From: Dendrophyllia cribrosa
Taxonomy: Eukaryota; Cnidaria; Anthozoa; Scleractinia; Dendrophylliidae
Assembly: GCA_024195265.1 (NCBI GenBank)
Contig: JAJLRJ010000011.1
Span: 24,292,527 to 24,356,526 of the forward strand
Direction of reading: 5' to 3'
DNA: 64,000 nt
The first letter of the stretch is position 1. Each line of letters opens with the position of its first letter. The translations under genes were made by a program, and so were the position numbers. Positions 50,201-62,200 of this stretch are shown in pieces. The notes below the pieces were generated by a model that was given only the letters and a program-made list of their open reading frames with translations, ran no database searches and was not told where the DNA came from.

Positions 50201-53200
50201 ATGTTATGCAGTAGATAACATTTACGGAGGTGCATGTAAAACGATCAGTGATTTTAATAGATCGTTTGGGTCCTGTTATTTTGTCCGCGTTGTGAATGAA
50301 AGGACAAGTGTTACATCGTGTGCGTGTGCATTTGAAAGTTCCCGGTACATCGTCAGATTTCAGTGCGCTCGTAACTAGAAAGTTGCCAATGTTTTTGTCA
50401 CGTTTGAATGAAATTAGTGGGGGTTGTGAAAAAATTCTGCCTGTTTCGGGGTCGTTTTGGAGTAATTTGAAATTTTTTAAAATGATGCTTTTGACTGTGT
50501 TGTTGTGTGGGTGGAAAGTGAGGGTGAATGGAATTCTCTCGTTCTCTTCCTTCTGTGGCGTTTGTAGTGCTGATTGTCTGTCGATCTGTTGTGCACGTTG
50601 TTGGCCCGTATTAACGACAGAGTCAGGGTACCCACGTTTCTTGAAAAACTGGCACATTTCTTCTGATTTGTTGGAAAAATCAGGGTCATCACTACATAGA
50701 CGTCGAAGTCTGAGAAAAAAAACATTGTCGGGTAAACACAATTAGTGTGAAACCAGTGTATAAAATTGACTGTAGTTTATATTGTGGCCCAGAGAAATGT
50801 CAGAAATAAATACTTTAAATTGAACATAACAAGGTAAGAATCCCAGCTGACAGGAGGCAGAGCAGTTGGCTATTTTACAAACGTGGCCGAGGAGTTGAAC
50901 TCAGTTCTAACGTGAAACAACTCCAGCAAGTGGTTACTGAGCGAAACTGGAACTCGCCACCTCCGGATTTCGAGTCCGGCGCCCTAACCACTCGGCCACG
51001 CTGCCTCCAAAGAAGACCCCTATTAAATTTAATGTTTTAAATTTAGTTTTTGTTTTCTTTGTTACAGGCCAACAAAGCAAGGCAAGCTGGAGCTGCAGTT
51101 TATGCTATTGGAATAGGAGCCTATGTTAAAAAAGATGTATGTCGATGTTACGGTATTTACATTGTACGCGAAAACCTGGTCTACCGGGAACGCAAATCAA
51201 CGCAATTTAAATCAAAGGGCTGTTAAGAGCCATCTCGTGAAGTCAAAGAATTGAAGAGTAAAACAGATTTAAAACGGCGAAAACATCTTAGCGTGACATA
51301 ATATATGCATTGTGTGAAGCGAGACTGTCAAGACAACTGAATGATGTAATACGCTGGGGAATGGAAATACAGCAATCATGAATCTTTTAACATAGAATAA
51401 ACTGGGGAATAACAAAAGTTTACGGATGATGGAACGAGTGGAAATTTGCATATCTGTCCCGCATGCTATAACTCGCTCAACGCTTCGCGTATTCACGACA
51501 TAAAAAAATGACAACTTGCGTTGAATTGCGCTGCGTGGCTAAAAGGGGTGGCAAGTTGACTCGCAAAAACACGCACGTTTGGTCGGTCCAATTCCGCGCG
51601 TTCATGTTTGTGCACTATAATTACGTGACTTGACTTGCGTTAACTTGCAAAGCAACTACAGAAAGCAGGGCCACTTTTTACTGTATACCAAACGAGCTGG
51701 CGCGTTTTGCTCGGCAGTGGACTAAAGAACGGGAAACAATTGATATGTTCGCTAGAGTGTTGGGTCTATGTGACGACCGAGCCACGAGAATGGAAAAGAA
51801 TATAGCGCGGGCGTAGAGGGAGGGTTGGACACCTTATTGAGACTTATATAACGGAGTAACCGGTTAGCTTTCAGTTGATGTTAGGGGTAGCAGTTTATAT
51901 AGTTAAATTTAAGACTAAGCAACCCGAGAAGCTAGGTGGTACAGTGGTACGGTAGGCTATGTAAGCCTAAGCCTAGCTGAGGTCACAGGTTCAATCCTCA
52001 GTGGGGATTTTAGATGTTCTTTTTTACACTTAAAAATTTATTGAAAATAAAATTCTAAGTGTCGACATAGACAAATTCGGCTAACGCATTGTTGTACCCA
52101 ATTCAAACCTTCTGGGAATAAGATTCTTTGTTCACAATATTTCCATATAATTTCCATGTCAATGCTTCATTGATATGGAAATATGACGAACAAAGAGTTC
52201 TTATCCCAAAAGGTCTGAATTGGGTACAACAATGCGTTAGCCGAATTTATCTATTACGTTATATAAGTCTCAAAAGGTGTCCGACCCTCACTCTACGCCT
52301 GTGTTATAGCCGAACCCCACGAGAATTGCCCTATGAGCCCGCAATTAATTTTTTCAGCGTAAACAAGGCAAACAAACTGGTCCTTTATGTAGACGAAAGA
52401 GGAAGTGGGACAAGTAGCAAACGAGCCAGTCTATCATATAACTGAAGAGCAAACAAGCCAAACAAGCCAAACGAGCCAAACAAGCCAAACGAGCCAAACA
52501 AGCCAGCTCGTTTGGTAAACGGTAAAAAGTCGCTCTGTATTCTGTAGTTTAGCCATCGCAAGTCAACACACACCATCGCAAGTACGCGCAAGTACTGGCC
52601 AAACGTAGTCACCAGTTATCGTACAGTAAGTTGAACGTGCGTTCCCGCGGTTTGGCCAGGGCCAAAATAACTTTCATTTTTGCGGGGTTCAGAATTTGCG
52701 AAAGTGGCCAAAAATTGGCCGGCTAGATTTTCGCGCGAACAATTTTAGCGATTTTTTATACATCAGGCTTGCGTTTCTCGAAACTTTTCGCGCCCGAAAA
52801 GCTGTGTTGTGTGGAGAATTTTTTACCAATGAAGAATAGGGATTTGTTGATTTTGAAAGCTAAGCAATAAAATTTTACGTTTAGTACACAAATTGAGCTG
52901 CTTTGCGGGCTAAAAACTTCAACGCCATTCGTTAGAAATCAAATTTCAAAAATACCTTTCGGACCCGAATGTCTTCGGGAGTTTCGAGAAACGCGCGCTA
53001 AAGGTACTAAAAATTAGAAAATCACAAAGATGAGAATCAACCATGAGGAACTCCGAAAAAATTTTCTCTGAGTCCCAAATGGGATTCGAACCCACGACCC
53101 TCCGGATACTTGTCGGATGCTCTAACCACTGCAAGTGAGCAAGGGTTATTTGTGGGTCCCCAGTAGCTCAGTATCCGGAGGGTCGTGGGTTCGAATCCCA

Positions 53201-56200
53201 TCTGGGACTCAGAGAAAATTTTTTCGGAGTTCCTTATCGTTGATAGTCATCTTTGTGATCTTCTAATTTATTATTAACATGATCAAGCAGTATTAAAAGT
53301 TGTCATCGTAAAGGCCATTAAAACAAGCGGGGAAGTTGAAGGATGAGAGTTGGACGAGAGTTTTCTCCAATTCTCGGACACTTTTAAGCTGAAGGAAATC
53401 GGAAGCTGACGAACTGGCGAACCAGCAAAGAACAAACGAAAGCTTTATTTATGCAAGGAACAGCCAGATGTTATTGTCATTGACTGAAAGCGAGGGAAAT
53501 TGCGATGGGTCATTGGTTTATAAATGGTTGTTACACTATGTACTGGTGAAGTTTGTTTTCAATTTGTTTTTTTTTCTTTACAGCTTATTCGTTTAGCTAA
53601 CAAGCCGTCAGAGTACTTTGTTTTCACTGAACCAGACTATAAATTGTTGAAGAATCTTACAAATGATGTAAGTAATCGATAACCAATGTTATTTTTACAA
53701 CTGAACCCCCTTCCGTACGAGTACACTCAGTCATCGTTCCAGCCAGATCAGACAAAAAAGTTATCAAAATTTAATTTCTCATTTCTAGTCTTATACATTT
53801 CCTGTAGAAGTAGTGGGGAGAAATTGTTTGGATATCAAGAGAACTCATCTTGTGTGATCATGTCCTTAATTCTCATGACCTTTTTGATTGATAAGGCATT
53901 AATATTACAAGGAGAAATTTGATGCTGATCACTCTTAGGGCTTAAAGGGTTACGTCATGGTCCCTTCCACATACAAACAGTACTTTTGATTTATATTCTT
54001 CCATTAATGACAAGGGTCATTATTTTGGCCCTTGACGGAGATTCACCCTTCTTTGCATTTGTTTGTTTACTTATTTTCTGTCATCATTAATTCACGTTTT
54101 TGTTTTGCCGTATTTTTTTTGTTTTCAGATTTCTAACAAGACATGTGTTGAACTCACGTCCGTGGATCCCAAGCAACCTTGTTTAGGAGGTAATGCATTG
54201 CTAGAATAAGAAACGCTATTCTATTGACTGTATTGTGTAACGTAATCACATTATTGTTCTATCGAAACAACCTGGTGCAATCAGTTCCAGGCACAGCAAA
54301 CCGTTTAACCTGTGCTAAGGTAAAGCCCGGGAAAAATAGTCAACTGGTGTCAAGCGTAGCTAAAATATGCTACCGCCGCCAAGCCTGGGAGAGGCTGTAC
54401 CTTTCCAAGCAAGCTCAGTGATTGGTTAACGAAACAATAGGTCAAACAACAGAAACAATAGCCCTAGACCTAAACACAATAGAAGCTACAGTACTACGGG
54501 GCCAATAAAATAGAGGTCTGGAAGAGCTACAGTACTACTGGCAAGCCTGGGAGATCGTGTAACCAGTGTCAAGCGCGGGAAAAAAATGTTGCCTACTGGT
54601 TCCAAGCGCGGGCAAACGTGTTATCGGTGTCAAAGGCGGGAAAACATGCAACTGGTACAAACACGGGAAAAAGTACTGTTTAGCTAAACATGTATACATT
54701 TACAATCAAAAATATTATTTTCCTGCTCTGGAAACAGGTTAAACATTTTCGTACTCAGAGCGTAATAAAATATGTAAAAATCGAGAAATATTTCGTTGGC
54801 TCTCCCGAACTTAATCAGTCTCAAATGAGTAATGTTAATCAGGGGGGTTATATTGTGCTTGTGGGGTTCTCGAGGGGGTTAAAACAGTGTCATACATTTT
54901 GGTTAATTCATAGCCATTGTCTCTGTTCAAAGAGGGCTTTTTTTTAACTTTATCTCGATTGCCTCCCTTATGCGTCGCTTGAAGGTGTTATTTTCCGAGG
55001 CGAGAACTTTTGTTTCGCTAGCTATTATCGAATGTCTCGTGAGATGGCAATGTTCATAAATTGCTGACGAATCTCTTGAGAGGTGTTCCTTGACTTTAGT
55101 TTCAAATGCGCGCGAGGTTTCACCGAAATACTCTTTGTTGCAAACAGTATAAAAAGCAACATCCAACAATCCTGTGATGGATAATAAAAATTACAAGTGG
55201 TCTTAAAAGCTTTAATATACATGTACTGGTGCATTATACGCCCTCTGGTGCAATTTTTTTAAACCACCCGTAAGCGGACACTTGCCCTTGTCCCGAGGGT
55301 GTCCGCTTACGGGAAGTTCGACTGTAGAGAGATTGGAGAGATTAAGCACCGCGCCTTCTACGGCAAACGGCAAACGTCAGCTTGCAGTTGATTATCTTTA
55401 CTTTTCCTTGAATCGTTAAATAAATGCACCAGAAAAATAGAAAATAATTCACATTTTCATGACAAACGCGAAACTACTTACTTTCACGTAGAAACGGCAA
55501 CGGTAGATGGCAAAAGCTGGATTTTTTCCGTTTGCGGGAAAAACAAACGTGATGCTTAATATTTCTATTAAGCTTCGCGTGTATTTCTTCCGCGAGCGGC
55601 AGGGATACAACTTTTGCCGTCTGCCGTTTGCCGTTTTTATGTGAAAGTGAGTAGTTTTTCGTCTGTAATGAACATGTGAATTATTTTCGATGTTTCCAAT
55701 GGATTTATTAAACGATTCGAGGAAAAGTAAAAATAATCAACTGCAAGCTGACGTTTCTCTGATATCATCCCTGTCTGTAAACTGGAGCTATTTTTATTGA
55801 TTTCTGTCAATAAAATTCGTTTGTTTCTTTTTTTTCCCTTTTGTATTTGTTGGTTTAGCAATGACCCTTTCCGTTGACTTTCTTGCAGAAAATTCTACAA
55901 TCACGTTGCAAGGACGCGGATTTATAAAATACAATGTAGCTGTTTGGTGTGGCTTTAGTTATAATAATACTCATCGCCTAGGTATGTATATGTATGTATG
56001 TTATGTTTTTACTTCGTTCGTTCGTTCATTTACTTGAAAAAGCACTGCCTCCGATTTTAAGTGAGTGCAAACAAATGAAGCCAATTAGTTTTCATCTATT
56101 TTATGAGACCCGGAATTATTAAAGCCAGCGTTTTCAAAACGATGCCGTTACAAAGTAGAACGGTAGATGAAAACTGTATATAGTTATAAGTGTAAAATGC

Positions 56201-59200
56201 GTTCGCACGAATATCTTTGACTTTTTACTCTTGCTCATTCCTTCGAATTGTATTTTCTTCTACAGCAACAAGAGCCACCACTATTGAAGACAGGCGATTA
56301 ATTTGTCCTGTTCCTGCTTTAAAAGATACGAAAAGGTGACTGCGTTTATCAGAACACATAGTTTCAGTGTCCCCCTTAAATATCAATTTTCCATATATTG
56401 TTATTTCATGAACACGACCGCGCCTTCATCCATTTACATTTGTACTTACCAACAAATCCAAACTAATATGTTTGCTTATACATGTAGCTACTTTTTTTTT
56501 CTCCGAGAGCGGTGAGTGTCTTGAACTTGCTTCCAAGGTAGGCAGTGGAAGCCAGGTCTCTTACTGCCTTCAGATTAGCAACCTTACAGGCAATTAGATC
56601 TATGCAATGTCCCACCTATTTGAAGAGATTTAAGGCACAAATATTTAATGGCTGTTGTAAGTACCTCCTGTGATAAGTGCAAACTATTAAGGAGATAAAT
56701 AAACTAAACTAAGAACAGTTACCATGCAATAAAAATTCAAAGGAAAAGAGATCAAATTCATTTTCAGTTGAAAAGTAGATCATTGCTCGCGGTTGGTGGC
56801 AGTGACTGTAGTCTCACGATCACACACGATACGACTAGTTACAGAGACAGTTCGATTTAACCTTTGATTGGTTTAATTATTTTATTTGGCCGCAGCGGCT
56901 AGTTGCACGGCCAGTACACACGAGGAGATTGCTGTGACTAGTCGCCGCGACCAGGCGCTTTAACTAGTTAAAATTCAATTTCTGTAGTCAGTCGTCGCGA
57001 CTAGATTTTTGTCGGCGGGACTAGATTTTTTTCGCCGAAAATGAGTTAACCTGCAGAAAAGGCGATTTTTGTGGTGCACAGTCGAGCGGGTTTTGGAGTG
57101 CGCGAGCGCGGATCACACCCAAAACCCGCTCGAGCACTCACAAGAACGCCTCTTATTGTGGGTGACTGGTCGCCGCGACTAGTTGCCTCGTGTGTGCCGA
57201 CCATTAACAGAAAAAAAAAAAACAGATGAAAAATCATAACGAAGGACATCTGGAGCTCATCCATAGCAACCATCTTGTAGTTTTAAAAATTGCATTTATG
57301 TTTTATTGTTTTTTTTTTCAGCTCTTTGATGCTGCAAGTTTCAATGAATAATGGAACGACATTCGTTTCCAGTAATGTAAACATTACAGCTAAAAACTGC
57401 ACAAAGCCGGTAATACCTGTAAAGCCGGTGACAACTACTATTGCTGTAGAGCCTGTCAAGCCGGATAAAGAAGAGGAAAAAGAGGTTTGATCATCTGCAC
57501 ATTATTAACATATGATTTGCAAGCTTTTCATCCTGAAAGTTTCGATTTTAAAGTTAGAAAAAAAAAATTACCGGCAATGGTATTGGAAAGAAAAAGAACT
57601 TGCAATTATGAGCTCTAAATCCGGTTTCTTTACTTGCATACCCGTTATACGTAGTACATTAATAACATTATACAACATTAATAATTCATCGGCTTTGGTT
57701 TGGAAACCCGGCCTGAACAAGCGATAAAAATCGATATCAATCGATAACAATCGATGCCAATTAATCGATTGATATTGGAAATGGATGATTAATCGATGAG
57801 GGAAAATTTTGTGACTTTTTTAACGTGATCGATTTTCATCGATTTTTTTCCAATTGAATCGATTCTTATTACATCGACTTAGCAACTCTTAAAAGCGATC
57901 ATAGCAAACGATAGCGATCGATGTAAGTAAGGAAATTTTACTTGTGACTGTGGATTGGTCATCGATAGGCCGATAGGTGGTTTGCAATCAATCTCTAGAG
58001 ACACAGATAACAATAGTGAAACGAACAAATGCTGGTGGACGAACAAAAGGAGCTAATGAGAGAACTATTGTTTATGTCTACCAGCCTGGCGGCGATGACG
58101 TAACATGAAAACCACCTATACCAATAGATATCAATTAACTGTTAATCATCGATTGGTCAGGCACATATTTTGGCGATTTTATTTCTTCGTTTCCTCTGTA
58201 TTTCAAAATCAGTTTGAGAAGCTTTCGCAAACACTTTACCAAACTTTTACGATTTTTAGGAAAGGTCACTGTTTCAATACAATGATCGCTCGAAATAATT
58301 TTCTACGTTTCTAACTAGTCAGATCGAGCGCGCGTTGTGTCTCTTTTAATCCTTACAATGTGACGTCATAGATATAACTAGAAATACGTGTCTCGCAGAA
58401 CCTCGCGAAGCTCGGGGGAGGATACACTGCAAAATTTTAGCGATGTGGGAGAGATGGAATTTCTGATTTGACTGGAGAGGTTGGGTTGCTTGCCGGCAAT
58501 GGCCCCGAAATTTAAAGTTGAGACATTCTCGTTCCCAGTCTCTTCGATTTAACTTGTACTTAGTGCGCTGTCTTCCTAAATTATAATAAATGGGAACTTG
58601 TGTCTCTTCTAATCCTTACAATGTGACGTCACATAGATACAATTAAATTTGTCAAGCAATTCTATGTGCTGCGTTATGAAGTTATTTCTTTCAATTTCTT
58701 ACAGACTGAAAAGAAAATCAATTTTGGCTTAATCGTGGCACTGTTGTTCTTACTCGCTTTTCTTTTGTTGCTCGCATTGTGGTGGTTTTGGCCTCGCATC
58801 ACAAAAAAGGTGAGTGAGACTTTCGTGATTTTTCTTTCTTTCTTTGTCTGTTTTGGGGCTGTTTTGTTTTCGCGTACTGGTTTACACCTAATTGCAATAA
58901 CGTTGTCATAGAAAAATGAAAAATGAAAAAAGCCAAATAGAAATTAATTAGCTAAATCATCACAGCGAAACGCGGTTGCATGTTTCAACTTTTACTTGGG
59001 TAAATTCAAAATAACAAAAGCCGCGGCATGATTAAGCGTGCAGCGGCTATTGTTATTTGGAATTTACCTAGGTAAAAGTTGAAATGGTAACCGTTCATGT
59101 TGGAAATATGTTGCTACCCGGTTGATGTCATTCTCTGAGAATATCTGTTACATGTGCACAGTTGCACTACGTAAAAGGAAAATTGCAAAAACCTGTTCTT

Positions 59201-62200
59201 CAACATAGTTCTTGGGCATGCTTTGAGAATTATTAAAATCCGTCGAGAATGTACCTTGTATGTCTAATTAATTCCTATTGGGCTTTTTTTCCTTTTTCGT
59301 TTTTACATTTTTCATTTTCTATGACAACGTTTTTGCAATTACTGAGGTGTATTTAGCTTTGTTTTCACGGATTCGGAAGTCGGGTAACATCATAAAGTTT
59401 TCGATATGTTTTGCTGATCAGGATGGCGCAGTGGCGAGAACACTCGCCTTCCACCAATGTGTCGTAGGACACGTTTCTCGAAAGTACCGATAACTTTTCG
59501 GACCCAAAGCTATATTTTAAAATCCAGAATATGAGAAAAGTAGTGTATATTTAAGCCCGCAAACCAGCCCGACTTATTTAGTCCGCTAATAATTTCACTG
59601 GTTAGCTTTCAAAACCAACAAAATTTAAATCATTAATGTAGAACATTGAATAACACAAAATAGCTTTCCGGGCCGGAAAAGTTATCAGGACTTTCGAGAA
59701 ACAGGCGCCTGGCGTGCGTTTTTCGAAACTCCCGAAGACTTTTTGGACCCGAAAGCTATTCTTTAAATGTAGTTTCTAACGGAAGTCGTTGAAGATTTTA
59801 GCCGGCAAAGCAGCTCAACTTGTGTAGTAAACGTAAGATTTTATTGCTTATCAACAAAAACCGAATCTTTTTTGCTAAACATTCTGCACATAACACAGGT
59901 GTTCGGGTCCGAAAAGTTTTCGGGACTTTCGAGACACGCACGCCTGGTTCAAAGGATTCTTCCGGCTCATATCCAGGGCTGTCATCAACCTTTGGTAAAT
60001 TAAGGGGGCGTCTGGCATGAATCTCCCGAACGGCGTTTTGAGCCTCGAGATTACTAATTCGTCCCGTGTCGTCTCTCTTGTGTCTTTTAAGTGTAATGCC
60101 CCATTCATACCAACGCTTAAACATGTTTAAATGTTGTTTAGTTTGCAACAGGTTTAGAAAAATACCTCCTAATCTCCCGTTTTATTTGGAGTGAAATACT
60201 TACTTAAGGTGGCTCCAAGTAGTTTTTTTTGGGTCACACTTCCCTTTTTGAATGCGCTTTTACATAATCTTACTTTAGCTCAGTGAATCAGAATTTGATA
60301 CCAGACGTTAGGCTTGCATGAAAGTTTTGGATAATGCTCTTTTTATGCTAATCAGCGTTTCCATAGCAACGGTAAACAAACATGGTGAAGAACAGTTTTA
60401 ACTAAGTATCTTTCGATTTTGGGGCTACCCGCAACAAGCCATTAAATGCGCTATAATCTACACAGTATAGCACACTAAATGGCGAAATTTCAAACAAATT
60501 AAACTGTCGATTTTGAATAAATCGCTGAAACATTTTTGACATGTGTTTTTTATGTTTGAAATATAAGTGGTCAAAACATTCCATATCTCTTACAAATTAT
60601 CATTAAATTACCACAGAAAGTTTCCTCAGACTTCAATTATTACTCCCTTCAAATAGCTTTGACTAACTCCTCGTCAATAAAGAGATCGAGCTTTTTATTC
60701 AAATTTAGTGTTGGGGCAGTATCACGAGGTCGAAACTTGAAAACGTCAGCCCACGTTTTCAAGTTTGATTCCGCAAATTCAAAAAGGCCGTCGAGAAGTG
60801 GAGGTATTTGTTGAATCAAAAAATCCGTTTTGATAGCCGAAAGAAAGAAAAAATCACTTTTAACAGTGATATGTCCAAAATTCCGGTGCGAGAATAGTGA
60901 ACAGTGCCGCGCGTGGAACCTCGTGATACTTCCCCTTTAAAAGAGTAAAAACGTCGAGCAAAACTCACGCCATGTTTGTTTACCGTTGCTATGGAAACGC
61001 TGATTATCATAATAAGGGCACCATCCAAAACGTTCATCCAAGCCTAACATCTGGCATCAAATTCTGATTCATTGAGCTAAAGTAAGATTGTGTATAAGCG
61101 CATTCAAAAAGGGAAGTGTGACCCAAAAAAACTACTTGGAGCCACCTTAAGGAAACGTAATTGACTTTCATTTCCATTGCAGATAGTTTGAGACATATAC
61201 ATTTCAAAACGTTCAAGATAGAGGTTAAAACTGAACGTAGTTAAACTAAACAAAATTTGAACATGTTTAGTGTGAAACAGGTTTAGAAAAATACCTCCTA
61301 ATCTCCCGTTATATTTAGGGTGAAATATTTACTTAAAGAAACGTTACTGACTTTTATTTCCATCCCAGATAGTTTGAGACATATACATTTCAAAACGTTC
61401 CAGATAGAGGCTAAACCTGAACGTAGTTAAACTAAACAACATTTGAACATGTTCAACCGTTGGTGTGAATGGGGCTTAAGATGCACTCACGAATCTCTAC
61501 TCGCGCTACCCAACACCCATCCCTCCCCCCCCCCACCCCCCACACCCCCCACCTTAACACCTTACATCTAACCATCGCTCATTAGCATTTATGTGGAGGG
61601 AGGCAGCGTGGTCGAGTGGTTAGGGCGCCGGACTTGAAATCCGGAGGTCCTGGGTTCAAGTCCCGCTCTGACCACTAGATGGAGTTGTTTCACGGTAGAC
61701 CCGAGTTCAACTCCTCGGCCACGCTTGTAAAATAGCCAACTGGTTTGCCTCCTGCCAGTTGGGATTTTTAAAAAATGTTGTGTTTAATTTGAATGCTCGG
61801 TCCCACTAGCACTTGTGCTATTAACACTGCCGAGGGTAAATAAAGGATATTTATTTTTTGTTTTATTTTATGAGATTACCTAGGGCGCTTACCATTTGTC
61901 AGAACTGGCTTGCCAGACCGGTAGTTCGTAGATGACATGCGCCTTTATGATGGAGACCTATTTGTACAAGTCCATACTATTTACGAATTGCCAGTCGGCC
62001 AGTTGTAACAAGTAGTGAGTGCCTAACATTTCTATACCATGTCAGGTATGTTTAACTTGTTCAGATAAGGCTTTGTTTGTACAGCTTGAATTTTTCACGA
62101 TCTAATAAACTGCGTCACTGCTTCTTCTTTACAGCAACCTCGGGATTACCAACCAGCAGTTGGGATTGATCTGGCAAAAGAACCACCTCCCCGACCCCCT

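Noticed and set aside
50296..50745. 149-codon plus-strand ORF
   Set aside because: Shadow of the Penelope-like GIY-YIG coding frame on the minus strand.
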